Notes: generated by a model not told the origin, from the letters alone. DNA of 64,000 bases from Staphylococcus equorum (GCF_029531845.1 NZ_JAMBPV010000002.1:62001-126000); one strand, 5' to 3'. Shown: positions 27,922-39,464, counted from the stretch's first letter. Made by a program: numbers and translations.

Positions 27922-29565
27922 ATGAATTCTTCTAACGATAAACTTAGTGGTAAGAAGATATCTCCAGTTTTTATCTATAGTGCGATTCTCGTAGCGATTG
28001 TAGTGCTCATTGGTGCATTCTTGCCGGAACAGTTTGATACTGTAACAAATACAATCAAACTATGGATAACAGAAAAACTTGGATGGTATTATTTAATACT
28101 TACAACTTTCATTGTTTTCTTCTGTGTTTTCCTAATATTTAGTCCTATCGGTAAACTGAAACTTGGTAAACCGAATGATAAACCTGAATTTAATACAATT
28201 TCATGGTTTGCGATGTTATTTAGTGCTGGTATGGGAATTGGACTTGTATTTTATGGTGCTGCTGAACCGATGGCTAACTTTGCTGCACCGCCAACTGCAG
28301 ATCCAAAAACAACTGAAGCGTATACTGAAGGTTTACGCGCAACGTTCTTCCATTGGGGCTTCCATGCATGGGCAATTTATGGCGTAGTAGCATTAGCGCT
28401 TGCATATGCCCAGTTTAGAAAAGGCGAACCGGGACTTATTTCAAGAACTTTGCGACCTATCTTAGGCGATAAAGTAGAAGGCCCTATCGGAACAATAATC
28501 GACGTATTAGCAGTATTTGCTACTGTTGTTGGTGTTGCCGTATCACTTGGTATGGGCGCATTACAAATCAATGGTGGTTTGAATTACTTATTCGGTATTC
28601 CAAATAATATATGGGTACAAGCAATAATTATAGTGATTGTAACTATATTATTTATCATGAGTGCTTGGTCTGGATTAAGTAAAGGTATCCAATATTTAAG
28701 TAATCTAAATATTAGTTTAGGTTTAATATTGATGGTAGCTGTACTTATTATTGGCCCAACTGTATTAATTTTAAATATGATGACAAGTTCAACAGGTAGT
28801 CTATTGAACTCATTCCTATTTAATTCATTTGATACAGCAGCTTTAAACCCTCAAAAAAGTGAATGGATGTCTAGTTGGACACTTTACTATTGGGGTTGGT
28901 GGTTAAGCTGGAGTCCATTCGTAGGTATATTTATCGCACGTGTATCTAAAGGACGTTCTATCCGAGAATTTATCTCAGGTGTACTTTTAGTACCTGCATT
29001 AGTAAGTTTCGTTTGGTTCAGTGTATTTGGTGTACTAGGTATTGAAACTGGTAAGAAAAATCCTGAAATATTCGATATGACCGTTGAAACACAACTCTTT
29101 GCTGTGTTTAACGAAATACCTATGGGCATTATATTGTCAATTATTGCATTGGTATTAATTGCATCATTCTTTATTACTTCAGCTGACTCAGCGACATTCG
29201 TATTAGGTATGCAAACGACATATGGTTCGTTAAATCCTTCGAATTACGTTAAAGTCACTTGGGGTATTGCACAGTCATTAATTGCTTTCGTATTATTATT
29301 TGCAGGTGGGGGCGATGGTGCACAAGCACTGAACGCGATTCAGAGTGCCGCCATTATAAGTGCCTTGCCGTTCTCCTTTGTAGTTATAATGATGATGATT
29401 TCATTCTACAAAGATGCGAACAAAGAGCGTAAGTTCTTAGGCTTAACACTGACACCTAACAAACATAGATTGCAAGATTATGTACAACATCAAGAAGATG
29501 AATATGAAGATGATATTATTGAAAGACGTAAACCATTAAGAGACTCTGAAAAAACTGAAAAATAA
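27922..29565 (+). CDS. opuD: BCCT-family glycine betaine transporter
   Basis: 547 residues with twelve transmembrane helices. BCCT hallmarks are FSAGMGIGLVFYGAAEPMANF (in part, about 95-113) and the tryptophan-rich WTLYYWGWWLSWSPFVGIFIARVSKG stretch (in part, from about residue 318) that lines the betaine site. Sodium-coupled uptake of glycine betaine or related osmoprotectants. AAAGGGAG precedes the ATG. The acidic C-terminal tail (EDEYEDD) fits osmosensing tails of the family. Monocistronic. Confidence 0.92.
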   Translation: MNSSNDKLSGKKISPVFIYSAILVAIVVLIGAFLPEQFDTVTNTIKLWITEKLGWYYLILTTFIVFFCVFLIFSPIGKLKLGKPNDKPEFNTISWFAMLFSAGMGIGLVFYGAAEPMANFAAPPTADPKTTEAYTEGLRATFFHWGFHAWAIYGVVALALAYAQFRKGEPGLISRTLRPILGDKVEGPIGTIIDVLAVFATVVGVAVSLGMGALQINGGLNYLFGIPNNIWVQAIIIVIVTILFIMSAWSGLSKGIQYLSNLNISLGLILMVAVLIIGPTVLILNMMTSSTGSLLNSFLFNSFDTAALNPQKSEWMSSWTLYYWGWWLSWSPFVGIFIARVSKGRSIREFISGVLLVPALVSFVWFSVFGVLGIETGKKNPEIFDMTVETQLFAVFNEIPMGIILSIIALVLIASFFITSADSATFVLGMQTTYGSLNPSNYVKVTWGIAQSLIAFVLLFAGGGDGAQALNAIQSAAIISALPFSFVVIMMMISFYKDANKERKFLGLTLTPNKHRLQDYVQHQEDEYEDDIIERRKPLRDSEKTEK

Positions 29566-29573
29566 TGTGAAGT

Positions 29574-29610
29574 AACTGGGGAACCCGTAGTGGATCCCCA
29601 GTTTTTTTGT
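29574..29610 (+). terminator. Terminator of opuD
   Basis: AACTGGGG (29574-29581) / CCCCAGTT (29596-29603) followed by seven T. Confidence 0.9.
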
Positions 29611-29736
29611 ACGCAAAAAGATTAAATATTAAGTAGAAGCGGCTTTTGTTTAAGGCATTAATATAAATAAAAAATATATAGGCAACTAGAATAATGTAAA
29701 ATACTAAATTGAATACGATATGTAAATGAAAATAGC

Positions 29737-29751
29737 TGATAATGATTCTCA
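29737..29751. promoter_or_regulatory. Fur-box candidate upstream of acnA
   Basis: TGATAATGATTCTCA matches the 7-1-7 Fur box TGATAATNATTATCA with a single mismatch. It lies about 75 bases upstream of the putative acnA -35 box. Iron control of this iron-sulfur enzyme, or of a short RNA in this interval, is possible but inferred. Confidence 0.55.
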
Positions 29752-29755
29752 ATTG

Positions 29756-29770
29756 ATAACATTAACTTAT
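29756..29770 (+). promoter_or_regulatory. CcpC/CcpE-type dyad 1
   Basis: ATAA-N7-TTAT, the exact dyad bound by CcpC at Bacillus citB; the staphylococcal counterpart is CcpE. Confidence 0.5.
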
Positions 29771-29787
29771 TACACATTCAGCGCGTG

Positions 29788-29802
29788 ATAAGTTATGCTT
29801 AT
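29788..29802 (+). promoter_or_regulatory. CcpC/CcpE-type dyad 2
   Basis: A second exact ATAA-N7-TTAT, 32 bases (about three helical turns) after the first, upstream of the putative promoter at 29812. Confidence 0.5.
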
Positions 29803-29811
29803 ACATACTGA

Positions 29812-29839
29812 TTGAAAAATCAAATCTAAATTATATAGG
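29812..29839 (+). promoter_or_regulatory. Putative acnA promoter
   Basis: TTGAAA (29812-29817), a 16-base spacer and TATAGG (29834-29839), leaving an 85-base 5' leader. Confidence 0.45.
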
Positions 29840-29930
29840 TTTCTAGTCTTATGTAGTTGTTTTAAGTTGCATTTAATTATACAATTCAGATAACGGCATA
29901 TAATCAATATAAATTTCAAGGGGGATTTTT

Positions 29931-32636
29931 ATGGCTTCTAATATCAAACAACAAGCGAAAAAATCGTTTGAGCTTAACGGGAAATCATATACTTTTTATG
30001 ATTTAAACACGTTAGAAGAACAAGGTTTAACGAAAGTATCAAAATTACCATACTCAATAAGAGTATTACTAGAGTCTGTTTTAAGACAAGAAGATGGTTT
30101 TGTAATCACTGACGAACACATCAAAGCATTATCTGACTTCACTAAAGGCGCAGAAGGCGAAGTACCATTTAAACCTTCACGTGTTATTTTACAAGATTTC
30201 ACAGGGGTTCCTGCTGTTGTAGACTTAGCATCATTACGTAAAGCAATGAATGATGTTGGCGGGGATTTGGACAAAATCAATCCAGAAGTACCAGTAGATT
30301 TAGTTATTGACCACTCAGTTCAAGTTGATAGCTATGCAAATCCTGATGCACTAGAACGTAATATGAAATTAGAATTTGAAAGAAACTACGAACGTTACCA
30401 ATTTTTAAATTGGGCTACTAAAGCGTTTAACAATTACAGTGCAGTGCCACCAGCAACTGGTATCGTTCACCAAGTTAACTTAGAGTATTTAGCAAATGTT
30501 GTTCATGCTCGTGAAGTAGACGGTGAAACTGTAGCATTTCCTGATACATTAGTAGGTACTGACTCACATACGACAATGATCAATGGTCTTGGCGTATTAG
30601 GTTGGGGCGTAGGTGGTATCGAAGCTGAAGCTGGAATGCTTGGTCAACCTTCATACTTCCCAATTCCTGAAGTGATTGGCGTTAGATTATCTAATGCATT
30701 ACCACAAGGTGCAACAGCTACAGATTTAGCTTTACGTGTGACTCAAGAGTTACGTAAACAAGGCGTGGTTGGCAAGTTTGTTGAATTCTTTGGCCCAGGT
30801 GTACAACATCTACCATTGGCAGATCGTGCGACAATTGCAAACATGGCTCCAGAATATGGTGCGACTTGTGGTTTCTTCCCAGTCGATGAAGAAGCATTAA
30901 AATATATGCGCTTAACAGGTCGTTCTGAGGATCAAATTCAACTTGTGAAAAAATATTTACAAGAAAACAGTATGTTCTTCACAGTAGAAGCAGATGAACC
31001 AGAATATACTAAAGTTGTTGAATTAGATTTATCAACTGTTGAAGCTTCATTAGCAGGTCCAAAACGTCCTCAAGATTTAATTTTCTTAAGTGATATGAAA
31101 TCTGAATTCCAAAAATCAGTTACTGCACCAGCAGGCAACCAAGGTCACGGATTTGATGAGAGCGAGTTTGATAAAACCATTGATATTGAATTTAAAGACG
31201 GTTCAACGACAACAATGAAAACTGGTGACTTAGCTATTGCCGCGATCACATCTTGTACAAATACATCTAACCCATATGTAATGTTAGGTGCTGGACTTGT
31301 TGCTAAGAAAGCAGTAGAAAAAGGATTAGAAGTTCCAGAATATGTTAAAACTTCATTAGCGCCAGGTTCAAAAGTTGTTACAGGTTATTTAAATGATTCA
31401 GGTTTAAACGATTATCTGGATAAACTTGGATTTAACCTTGTAGGTTATGGTTGTACAACTTGTATTGGTAACTCTGGCCCATTACTAGAAGAAATTGAAA
31501 AAGCTATAGCAGAAGAAGATTTATTAGTTACATCTGTATTATCAGGTAACCGTAACTTTGAAGGACGTATTCATCCATTAGTTAAAGGTAACTACTTAGC
31601 TTCACCACAATTAGTTGTGGCATATGCTTTAGCAGGTACAGTAAATATTGATTTACAAAATGAACCTCTAGGTAAAGGCAAAGATGGCGAAGATGTATAT
31701 CTAAAAGACATTTGGCCTACAATTAAAGAAGTTTCGGATACTGTAGATAATGTTGTTACACCTGAATTATTTAAAGAAGAATATGCAACGGTGTACAATA
31801 ATAATGAAATGTGGAACGAAATCGATGTTACAGATAAACCGTTATATGACTTCGATTCTGAATCTACTTACATTCAAAATCCTTCATTTTTCCAAGGCTT
31901 ATCTAAAGAGCCAGGAACAATTGAATCACTTAATAATTTACGTGTTATGGGTAAATTTGGAGATTCAGTAACAACTGACCATATTTCGCCAGCAGGCGCT
32001 ATTGGTAAAGACACACCAGCAGGTAAATACTTATTAGATCACGATGTTCCAATTCGTCAATTTAACTCATATGGTTCACGTCGTGGTAATCATGAAGTTA
32101 TGGTTCGTGGTACTTTCGCTAACATTCGTATTAAAAATGAATTGGCCCCAGGTACAGAAGGTGGATTCACAACATATTGGCCAACAGGCGAACAAATGCC
32201 AATATATGACGCAGCAATGAAATACAAAGAAGATGGCACGGGCTTAGTAGTATTAGCAGGTAATGACTACGGCATGGGATCTTCACGTGACTGGGCAGCT
32301 AAAGGAACAAACCTTTTAGGTGTTAAAACAGTTATTGCTCAAAGTTACGAACGTATTCACCGTTCAAACTTAGTTATGATGGGTGTATTACCTTTACAAT
32401 TTAAAGACGGGGAGTCTTCTGAAAGTTTAGGCATCGATGGAACTGAAGTTATTTCAGTTGATATTGATGAGAATGTTAAACCTCATGATTTAGTTAAAGT
32501 ACAAGCTAAAAAAGAAAATGGCAAAGTCATTGAATTTGAAGCAGTTGCACGTTTTGATTCAAACGTGGAAATGGACTATTATCGCCATGGTGGTATCTTA
32601 CAACTTGTATTAAGAAAAAAATTAGCAAGTAAATAG
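29931..32636 (+). CDS. acnA: Aconitate hydratase (aconitase A)
   Basis: Interconverts citrate and isocitrate in the TCA cycle. 901 residues, the IRP1/AcnA type. The three [4Fe-4S] ligands are present: [10 protein letters not shown] (Cys about residue 438) and [13 protein letters not shown] (two Cys about 504 and 507). The swivelling C-terminal domain has [15 protein letters not shown] (about 780-794). CAAGGGGG precedes the ATG. The 365-base upstream region carries Fur and CcpC/CcpE-like sites. Repeat copy C follows the stop. Confidence 0.97.
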   Translation: MASNIKQQAKKSFELNGKSYTFYDLNTLEEQGLTKVSKLPYSIRVLLESVLRQEDGFVITDEHIKALSDFTKGAEGEVPFKPSRVILQDFTGVPAVVDLASLRKAMNDVGGDLDKINPEVPVDLVIDHSVQVDSYANPDALERNMKLEFERNYERYQFLNWATKAFNNYSAVPPATGIVHQVNLEYLANVVHAREVDGETVAFPDTLVGTDSHTTMINGLGVLGWGVGGIEAEAGMLGQPSYFPIPEVIGVRLSNALPQGATATDLALRVTQELRKQGVVGKFVEFFGPGVQHLPLADRATIANMAPEYGATCGFFPVDEEALKYMRLTGRSEDQIQLVKKYLQENSMFFTVEADEPEYTKVVELDLSTVEASLAGPKRPQDLIFLSDMKSEFQKSVTAPAGNQGHGFDESEFDKTIDIEFKDGSTTTMKTGDLAIAAITSCTNTSNPYVMLGAGLVAKKAVEKGLEVPEYVKTSLAPGSKVVTGYLNDSGLNDYLDKLGFNLVGYGCTTCIGNSGPLLEEIEKAIAEEDLLVTSVLSGNRNFEGRIHPLVKGNYLASPQLVVAYALAGTVNIDLQNEPLGKGKDGEDVYLKDIWPTIKEVSDTVDNVVTPELFKEEYATVYNNNEMWNEIDVTDKPLYDFDSESTYIQNPSFFQGLSKEPGTIESLNNLRVMGKFGDSVTTDHISPAGAIGKDTPAGKYLLDHDVPIRQFNSYGSRRGNHEVMVRGTFANIRIKNELAPGTEGGFTTYWPTGEQMPIYDAAMKYKEDGTGLVVLAGNDYGMGSSRDWAAKGTNLLGVKTVIAQSYERIHRSNLVMMGVLPLQFKDGESSESLGIDGTEVISVDIDENVKPHDLVKVQAKKENGKVIEFEAVARFDSNVEMDYYRHGGILQLVLRKKLASK

Positions 32637-32650
32637 TAACTTAAAAATTA

Positions 32651-32828
32651 CACAGTAGCTGTCTGATATTTAAATACACTTGTTTCAAGCTTTTAAAGAA
32701 CTACTTCTTCATTTATGAAGGCCAGTAGTTCTTATGCAAAAGCTTCAGCACTTGTATTCCTTTTCTAGTCAGACTTATGGGTGTGGGAATATGAAATCAA
32801 ATTTTGGTTTCTGTCCTACTCCCTTTTT
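32651..32828 (+). repeat. Dispersed intergenic repeat, family 1, copy C
   Basis: Starts CACAGTAGCTGTCTGA. Inner hairpin AGAACTACT...AGTAGTTCT (9-bp perfect stem with a further CTTCAT/ATGAAG stem inside), then ATGCAAAAGCTTCAGCACTT, TTCTAGTCAG and the ending AAATTTTGGTTTCTGTCCTAC followed by a T run (in parts). This is the best preserved copy. Confidence 0.75.
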
Positions 32829-32884
32829 TATGTTAATATTTAATGTGTAATAATGACTATGAGTATTTGAAAAGAGGACGTAAA

Positions 32885-33364
32885 ATGATTTACAGTATGA
32901 CAAAAATAGAATCACGTTATCAAGAGACAGACCAAATGGGCGTGATTTATCATGGGAACTATCCTACTTGGTTTGAAGTCGCACGTACAGATTATATCTC
33001 TAAATTGGGCTTCAGTTATAAAGACATGGAAGATGCTGGTATTATTTCGCCAGTAACAGAGATAGATATTAAATATATTAAATCCATCACGTATCCTGAG
33101 AAGGTAACAGTTAAGACGTGGGTCGATAAATACTCTAGATTGAGATATGTGTATCGTTATGAGATTTTTAATGAAGCAGGCGAGTTAGCGACTACAGGAT
33201 CTACAACTTTAACTTGTATCAAAAAAGAAGACTTTAAACCTATTAGACTAGATAAATATTTCCCGGAGTGGCACACAGCTTATCTTGATGTTGATCAAAG
33301 AAATAAAGTGGGCGAAACGTTAGAGCTTGTGCGTGGTGTTTCACTTAATGATGCTTTTCGTTAA
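32885..33364 (+). CDS. YbgC/YneP-type acyl-CoA thioesterase
   Basis: 159 residues from ATG 32885 (AAGAGGACG upstream; the frame upstream lacks a ribosome site). Hot-dog fold: ESRYQETDQMGVIYHGNYPTWFEVAR carries the 4-hydroxybenzoyl-CoA thioesterase motif (shown in part) with the catalytic Asp of ETDQMG near residue 16. It probably hydrolyses short acyl-CoA; the substrate is unknown. It lies downstream of acnA as in other staphylococci. Confidence 0.85.
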   Translation: MIYSMTKIESRYQETDQMGVIYHGNYPTWFEVARTDYISKLGFSYKDMEDAGIISPVTEIDIKYIKSITYPEKVTVKTWVDKYSRLRYVYRYEIFNEAGELATTGSTTLTCIKKEDFKPIRLDKYFPEWHTAYLDVDQRNKVGETLELVRGVSLNDAFR

Positions 33365-33398
33365 GTGTTGATCAAATGATGCATGACAAGACAAAGAA

Positions 33399-33442
33399 AA
33401 AGGATGATTTCTATAATAATTAATAGAAATCATCCTTTATTT
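33399..33442. terminator. Bidirectional terminator
   Basis: Perfect 16-bp stem AAAGGATGATTTCTAT (33399-33414) / ATAGAAATCATCCTTT (33423-33438). Confidence 0.9.
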
Positions 33443-33608
33443 ATTTATCTTTAAGTCTTTTATCTCGAAATCTTCTTTAATTATACTAATAGTGAATTAT
33501 TTGAATCCAAAAGTTTAAATGCAATTGTATAACTAATATTATATAGAAGGAAAATAATAATCAACACAGTTTGTACATTAACTTAAGTTCAAATAATTTA
33601 ACTATATA

Positions 33609-33905
33609 TTATTTAGTAGTATACGAAATTTCGTCAACGCTATCACTTATATCGATGAATAAATTATCATCTTTAAAATACCATAAATCTTTTTCGGCGA
33701 TTACAACGTCTAAACCTTCGTAATTATTTTCGTAACCAATTTCAACTTCGTTTTTTCTGTCTACGCTAAAGGCAGGGCTAAATCCTTGTTTTAACTGGAA
33801 TTCTCCACCATAACGAACGAAAAATTGTAAAACTTTATCACCTTCAGGTAATTCAAGTTCCTCTTTAAACCAAGACACTGCTTTATTTGAAAGTTCTATT
33901 TCCAT
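33609..33905 (-). CDS. HesB/YneR-like protein without cysteines
   Basis: 98 residues from ATG 33905 (AAAGGAG nine bases upstream). The fold pattern, [20 protein letters not shown] then [17 protein letters not shown], is that of HesB/IscA-like proteins of the YneR branch. No cysteine is present, so it cannot act as an Fe-S scaffold in the IscA way; the role is unknown. Monocistronic. Confidence 0.8.
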   Translation of the reverse strand: MEIELSNKAVSWFKEELELPEGDKVLQFFVRYGGEFQLKQGFSPAFSVDRKNEVEIGYENNYEGLDVVIAEKDLWYFKDDNLFIDISDSVDEISYTTK

Positions 33906-34260
33906 AATAAAAGTCTCCTTTCGGTTCACAAGTACTTAACTTATGAAAGTTAGTCACTAATCTAAAAATTAGTATTATATACATTACCCGTTCTGAGTAA
34001 TATTAAATGTATTATAGCATAAATTATTAAAAAGTTATTTAAAATTAATTTAGACATATGTGAAATAGCGAAAATCTATGTTAAAGCGCTACATTAGTAG
34101 TATAATAGAAGTAATGATGTTTTAAAGTGCTCGGAGAAATTAATTCTTCGTACGTGGATGTTAGGTGTCTTAAGCTAAAAATAAAAAGCTGGAGACAATA
34201 GAAGTCCTCTAGCTTTTTATTTTAATTACTTGATTGTTTACATAGTGACTTGTGTAATAG
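33906..34260. other. 355-base intergenic stretch with a possible small RNA
   Basis: TATAAT at 34101-34106 (weak -35), a hairpin CGGAGAA-attaa-TTCTTCG (34131-34149) and a terminator ending near 34222 could delimit a transcript of about 110 bases on the plus strand. The first 100 bases hold the promoter region of the HesB-like gene; nothing else was recognised. Confidence 0.3.
34192..34222. terminator. Terminator of plsY (and of a possible plus-strand RNA)
   Basis: AAAAAGCT-g-GAG / CTC-t-AGCTTTTT (34193-34219) with A and T tracts on both sides. Confidence 0.75.
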
Positions 34261-34869
34261 TTACATCCATTTTATTTTAGGTTCTTCACCTTTGAATATT
34301 CTTACAATATTAGAACGGTGTCTAAAGATCAGTAGTACAACCACACCGATGCTAACGATAAACAAGATAAAGTCTCGAATTAGTACTGCACCAATAAGAC
34401 AACAAATTGATGCAATAATGCTTGAAAGCGAAACATATTTTGTTAATTTCAATATTATAAAGAAAATAGCTGCTAATATAATTAATAAGATAGGATTCAT
34501 ACCGAGTATAACGCCAGCACTTGTAGCAACAGCTTTACCACCTTTGAATCCAAGGTAAACTGGGTATACATGACCTAAAATTGCGAAAGCACCAACGATT
34601 AATCCATTTGTGAAAAATGAACTAATAGGGCCTTCTGCACTGACAGGTAACCAAAGTGGTAAAAAGACCACAATGAAACCTTTAAATATGTCTAAAAAAG
34701 TAACTAGGAATCCTGCTGGTTTACCTAATACTCTAAAGCTATTTGTTGCGCCAGTGTTGCCACTACCAAATTGTCTGATATCTTTTTTATAAAATAATTT
34801 CCCTATTACATAGCCACTTGGAAATGCACCAATGAGGTAACTTAGTATCAACATGATTATAATCATCAT
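34261..34869 (-). CDS. plsY: Glycerol-3-phosphate acyltransferase PlsY
   Basis: Transfers acyl groups from acyl phosphate to glycerol 3-phosphate, the first step of phospholipid synthesis. 202 residues with about five to seven membrane helices. Conserved motifs are [11 protein letters not shown] (about residue 14), [18 protein letters not shown] (about 32-49) and [13 protein letters not shown] (about 107-119). Two adjacent ATG codons are possible starts. Divergent from parE. Confidence 0.95.
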   Translation of the reverse strand: MMIIIMLILSYLIGAFPSGYVIGKLFYKKDIRQFGSGNTGATNSFRVLGKPAGFLVTFLDIFKGFIVVFLPLWLPVSAEGPISSFFTNGLIVGAFAILGHVYPVYLGFKGGKAVATSAGVILGMNPILLIILAAIFFIILKLTKYVSLSSIIASICCLIGAVLIRDFILFIVSIGVVVLLIFRHRSNIVRIFKGEEPKIKWM

Positions 34870-35034
34870 ATATAATCCACATCCTTTAATGACATTAAAA
34901 TTATTTTACCACATAAGACCATAATAAGACGAATAAAAATTTTCATAAGTGAATGAAATATTACTTGAAAATTGATTTGGTGCTTGCAATTTATCCAGAT
35001 TTATATAAGAATAACTAATGTATAGTTTTAAAAA

Positions 35035-35048
35035 CGAACGTATGTTTG
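35035..35048. promoter_or_regulatory. LexA (SOS) box of parE-parC
   Basis: CGAACGTATGTTTG matches CGAACRNRYGTTYG at all 14 positions. It lies 17 bases before the parE start, just ahead of the GGAGG site. Confidence 0.9.
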
Positions 35049-35064
35049 TAGGAGGGCGAAACGA

Positions 35065-37065
35065 TTGGCAATGAATAAACAAAATAACTATTCGGATGAT
35101 TCCATTCAGGTTCTTGAAGGGTTAGAGGCCGTAAGAAAAAGACCTGGTATGTATGTTGGTTCTACCGATAAACGTGGATTACATCATCTAGTGTATGAAG
35201 TTGTCGATAATTCCGTCGATGAAGTATTAAACGGTTTTGGTAGTGAAATCATAGTAACTATCAATAAAGATGAAAGTATTACAATAGAAGATAATGGACG
35301 TGGGATGCCAACAGGTATCCATACATCAGGGAAACCTACTGTTCAGGTCATTTTTACGGTACTTCATGCAGGCGGTAAGTTTGGACAAGGTGGATATAAG
35401 ACTTCAGGTGGGTTACACGGCGTGGGTGCATCAGTTGTCAATGCGCTGAGTGAATGGTTAGAGGTTGAAATCTGTAGAGATGGTACGGTGTATACTCAAA
35501 GTTTTAAAAATGGTGGTAAACCATCATCAGGACTTGAAAAACATGGTAAAACAAAAAAAACAGGCACAAAAGTAACGTTTAAACCGGATCCTGAAATATT
35601 CAAAGCAGCAACGTCATTTAATTACGATATGCTAAGTGAACGCTTGCAAGAGTCGGCTTTTTTACTTAAAAGCCTAAAAATCACGCTTAGAGATTTAAGA
35701 GCTGGTAAAGAACGTGAAGATGTATACCACTATGAAGATGGTATTAAAGAATTTGTGAGTTATGTTAATGAAGGCAAAGAAGTAATACACGAAGTTGCTA
35801 ATTTTTCAGGTGAAGCGAATAAAATTGAAGTAGAAGTAGCATTTCAATATAACGATCAATACTCAGAAGGTATTTTGAGTTTCGTTAATAATGTACGTAC
35901 TAAAGATGGTGGTACACATGAAGTTGGTTTTAAATCAGCTATGACACGTGTGTTTAATGACTATGCACGACGTATTAACGAATTAAAAGAGAAAGACAAG
36001 AATCTAGATGGTAATGATATAAGAGAAGGGCTTACAGCAATTATATCCTTACGTGTTCCGGAAGAATTACTCCAATTCGAAGGACAAACCAAGTCTAAAT
36101 TGGGTACACCAGAAGCTAGAAGTGCTGTTGATTCTGTTGTGTCTGACAAGTTGCCATATTATTTAGAAGAAAAGGGCCAATTGTCTAAATCTCTAGTGAA
36201 AAAAGCACTAAAAGCCCAACAAGCGAGGGAAGCAGCGCGTAAAGCAAGAGAGGATGCACGCTCAGGAAAGAAAAACAAACGTAAAGATACATTACTTTCT
36301 GGGAAATTAACGCCCGCGCAAAGTAAAAATACTGAGAAGAAAGAAATATACTTAGTAGAGGGTGACTCAGCAGGAGGTTCTGCTAAGTTAGGAAGAGATC
36401 GTAAGTATCAAGCGATATTACCGCTAAGAGGTAAAGTGATTAACACAGAGAAAGCTAAACTGGATGATATATTCAAAAATGAAGAAATCAACACAATTAT
36501 CCATACAATTGGTGCAGGTGTTGGTAACGAATTTAAAATTGAAGATAGCAATTATAATAGAATCATCATTATGACAGATGCTGATACAGATGGCGCTCAT
36601 ATACAAGTATTGTTATTAACGTTCTTCTTTAAGTATATGAAACCTTTAGTGGAAGCTGGTAGAGTATTTATAGCGCTACCTCCTTTATACAAATTAGAAA
36701 AAGGTAAAGGCGCTTCAAGAAAAATTGAATATGCTTGGACTGACGAAGAATTAGAGCAATTACAAGATAAATTAGGTAAAGGCTTTACGCTACAACGTTA
36801 TAAAGGTCTTGGTGAAATGAACGCCGACCAATTGTGGGAAACAACAATGAATCCTGAAACTCGAACATTAATTAGAGTACAAATTGAAGATGAATTGCGT
36901 TCTTCTAAACGTGTAACAACATTAATGGGAGATAAAGTTGCACCACGACGTGAATGGATTGAAAAAAATGTTGAATTTGGTTTACAACAAGAACAAAGTA
37001 TTTTAGATAATAATGAAATTCAAATTTTAGAACAGGAAAACCCCGATGAGGAGGAAATAAATTGA
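35065..37065 (+). CDS. parE: DNA topoisomerase IV subunit B
   Basis: ATPase subunit of the chromosome-decatenating topoisomerase. 666 residues. GHKL ATPase motifs: [13 protein letters not shown] (about 46-58), [10 protein letters not shown] (about 75-84), [15 protein letters not shown] (about 115-129). The TOPRIM region has [10 protein letters not shown] (about 433-442) and [11 protein letters not shown] (about 510-520). TTG 35065 is nine bases after GGAGG; an ATG two codons later is the alternative. It overlaps parC by four bases. Confidence 0.96.
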   Translation: MAMNKQNNYSDDSIQVLEGLEAVRKRPGMYVGSTDKRGLHHLVYEVVDNSVDEVLNGFGSEIIVTINKDESITIEDNGRGMPTGIHTSGKPTVQVIFTVLHAGGKFGQGGYKTSGGLHGVGASVVNALSEWLEVEICRDGTVYTQSFKNGGKPSSGLEKHGKTKKTGTKVTFKPDPEIFKAATSFNYDMLSERLQESAFLLKSLKITLRDLRAGKEREDVYHYEDGIKEFVSYVNEGKEVIHEVANFSGEANKIEVEVAFQYNDQYSEGILSFVNNVRTKDGGTHEVGFKSAMTRVFNDYARRINELKEKDKNLDGNDIREGLTAIISLRVPEELLQFEGQTKSKLGTPEARSAVDSVVSDKLPYYLEEKGQLSKSLVKKALKAQQAREAARKAREDARSGKKNKRKDTLLSGKLTPAQSKNTEKKEIYLVEGDSAGGSAKLGRDRKYQAILPLRGKVINTEKAKLDDIFKNEEINTIIHTIGAGVGNEFKIEDSNYNRIIIMTDADTDGAHIQVLLLTFFFKYMKPLVEAGRVFIALPPLYKLEKGKGASRKIEYAWTDEELEQLQDKLGKGFTLQRYKGLGEMNADQLWETTMNPETRTLIRVQIEDELRSSKRVTTLMGDKVAPRREWIEKNVEFGLQQEQSILDNNEIQILEQENPDEEEIN

Positions 37066-39464
37066 GTGAAATAATTCAAGATTTATCGCTAGAAGATGTT
37101 ATTGGCGATCGATTCGGTAGATATAGTAAATACATCATTCAAGAGCGTGCATTGCCAGACGTTCGTGATGGGCTCAAACCTGTTCAAAGACGTATTTTAT
37201 ATGCAATGTATTCAAGTGGAAACACATATGATAAAAATTTCCGTAAAAGTGCTAAAACTGTCGGTGACGTCATTGGACAATATCATCCACATGGTGACTC
37301 TTCTGTATATGATGCCATGGTTCGACTGAGTCAAGGATGGAAATTACGTCATGTGTTAGTAGATATGCAAGGTAACAATGGTAGTATTGATAACGATCCG
37401 GCTGCAGCTATGCGTTATACGGAAGCTAAATTGAGCCCTATTTCAGAAGAACTATTAAGGGATATTAATAAAGAAACAGTACCATTTATGCCGAACTATG
37501 ATGACACAACAATGGAACCTATGGTCTTACCAGCAAGGTTACCTCATTTATTAATCAATGGTAGTACCGGTATATCTGCAGGTTATGCAACAGATATACC
37601 ACCGCATAACTTGGCAGAAGTAATACAAGCAACGCTTAAATATATTGATAACCCTGATATTACAGTGAGTCAGTTGATGAAATATATTAAAGGACCTGAT
37701 TTTCCTACTGGTGGCATTATCCAAGGTATTGACGGTATCAAGAAAGCTTATGAAACAGGAAAAGGTAAAATTATTGTCCGTTCTAAAGTAGAATTAGAAG
37801 AACTGAGAAATGGTAGAAAAGAACTTATCGTTACCGAAGTACCATATGAAGTGAATAAAAGTTCACTAGTTAAAAAAATGGATGAGTTACGCGCAGATAA
37901 AAAAGTAGACGGTATTGTTGAAGTACGTGATGAAACAGACCGCACTGGTTTACGTATAGCAATTGAATTGAAGAAAGACGTTAATAGTGAAGCGGTGGCG
38001 AACTTTTTATACAAAAATACCGATTTACAAGTTGCTTATAACTTTAATATGGTAGCAATTAGTGATGGCCGTCCTATACTAATGGGCATACGTCAATTTA
38101 TTGATAGCTATATCAATCACCAAATTGACGTTGTGACGAAACGTACGCGCTACGAATTAAACCATGCTGAAAGTAGAATGCATATTGTAGAAGGTTTAAT
38201 GAAGGCACTTTCTATTTTGGATGAGGTCATAAAACTCATTAGAAGTTCTAAAAATAAAAAAGATGCTAAAAACAACTTAGTAGCGGAATATGATTTTAGT
38301 GATGCTCAGGCTGAAGCAATTGTCACGTTACAATTGTATCGTCTTACAAATACAGACATTGTTGAACTACAAAATGAACATGATGAATTGAAAAAGACTA
38401 TCGAAGCTTTAAGAAACATCTTAGATAATCATGATGCTCTATTAAATGTTATTAAAGAAGAATTAACAGAAATAAGAAATCGCTATAAACAAAAACGTTT
38501 GTCTTCAATTGAAGCGGAAATTACGGAAATCAAAATTGATAAAGAAGTTATGATACCAAGTGAAACTGTAATCATGAGTGTCACAAAACATGGCTATATT
38601 AAACGTACATCTTTACGTAGTTTTAATGCAAGCGGCGCTGAAGAAGTTGGTGTCAAAGAAGGCGATGAGATGCTGAAATATCAAGAAGTTAATACTTTAG
38701 ATACAGCACTTGTCTTTACTAATAAAGGACGTTACTTGTATATTCCAGTGCATAAACTAACAGAGATCAAATGGAAAGATTTGGGTCAACACGTATCACA
38801 AATCGTACCTATTGATGAAGGTGAACACGTTATAGATGTCTTTTGTGAACGTGACTTTAAACCTGAAGCATTTTATGTTCTTGCTACACGTAATGGCATG
38901 ATTAAGAAAAGTAATGTTTCTATGTTCAAAACATCACGCTTTAATAAACCATTAGTATCAATGAAATTAAAAACTGATGATGAAATAATTAATGTTATGC
39001 GCATAGAAGAGCCACAACTGATTACAGTGCTTACACATAAAGGTATGTCATTAACATATAGTAGTGATGAACTTTCTGATACTGGTTTAAGAGCAGCTGG
39101 TGTTAAATCTATCAACTTAAAAGATGAAGATTATGCAGTGCTTACACAATTGATTTCTGAAAAGGATTCAATTCTAATGGCAACGCAAAGAGGTTCTTTA
39201 AAACGTATAGGATTTAAAGTGTTGCAAACAGCAAAACGTGCGCAACGTGGCCTTACATTGTTGAAGGAACTTAAGAAAGCACCACATCGTATTGTAGCTG
39301 CCGAAGTTGTCCAACCAGGACAAAAGCAATATACAATCTATTCAAATAAACAACAAGAAACTGGCGATATAAAAGATATTCATTTATCCGAACAATACAC
39401 AAATGGTAGTTTCATAGTAGATATTAATGACTTTGGCGAAGTAGAAAGTTTAGTTGTTAAATAA
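37062..39464 (+). CDS. parC: DNA topoisomerase IV subunit A
   Basis: DNA-cleaving subunit, 800 residues. TTG 37062 overlaps the parE stop, with GAGGAGG upstream, so translation is coupled. The quinolone-resistance region reads [12 protein letters not shown]: Ser80 is the sensitive form and residue 84 is Asp, as in several coagulase-negative staphylococci, where S. aureus has Glu. The catalytic Tyr is in [10 protein letters not shown] (about residue 119). The C-terminal third forms the beta-pinwheel repeats. Confidence 0.96.
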   Translation: MSEIIQDLSLEDVIGDRFGRYSKYIIQERALPDVRDGLKPVQRRILYAMYSSGNTYDKNFRKSAKTVGDVIGQYHPHGDSSVYDAMVRLSQGWKLRHVLVDMQGNNGSIDNDPAAAMRYTEAKLSPISEELLRDINKETVPFMPNYDDTTMEPMVLPARLPHLLINGSTGISAGYATDIPPHNLAEVIQATLKYIDNPDITVSQLMKYIKGPDFPTGGIIQGIDGIKKAYETGKGKIIVRSKVELEELRNGRKELIVTEVPYEVNKSSLVKKMDELRADKKVDGIVEVRDETDRTGLRIAIELKKDVNSEAVANFLYKNTDLQVAYNFNMVAISDGRPILMGIRQFIDSYINHQIDVVTKRTRYELNHAESRMHIVEGLMKALSILDEVIKLIRSSKNKKDAKNNLVAEYDFSDAQAEAIVTLQLYRLTNTDIVELQNEHDELKKTIEALRNILDNHDALLNVIKEELTEIRNRYKQKRLSSIEAEITEIKIDKEVMIPSETVIMSVTKHGYIKRTSLRSFNASGAEEVGVKEGDEMLKYQEVNTLDTALVFTNKGRYLYIPVHKLTEIKWKDLGQHVSQIVPIDEGEHVIDVFCERDFKPEAFYVLATRNGMIKKSNVSMFKTSRFNKPLVSMKLKTDDEIINVMRIEEPQLITVLTHKGMSLTYSSDELSDTGLRAAGVKSINLKDEDYAVLTQLISEKDSILMATQRGSLKRIGFKVLQTAKRAQRGLTLLKELKKAPHRIVAAEVVQPGQKQYTIYSNKQQETGDIKDIHLSEQYTNGSFIVDINDFGEVESLVVK

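Noticed and set aside
29516..29752. 78-codon minus-strand hydrophobic frame upstream of acnA
   Set aside because: Starts at a TTG without ribosome site and runs through the opuD terminator and into the opuD end; hydrophobicity follows from AT-rich DNA.
37299..37313. ParC Asp84 as a quinolone-resistance mutation
   Set aside because: Ser80 is wild type and Asp84 is the natural residue in several coagulase-negative staphylococci, so no resistance call is justified.
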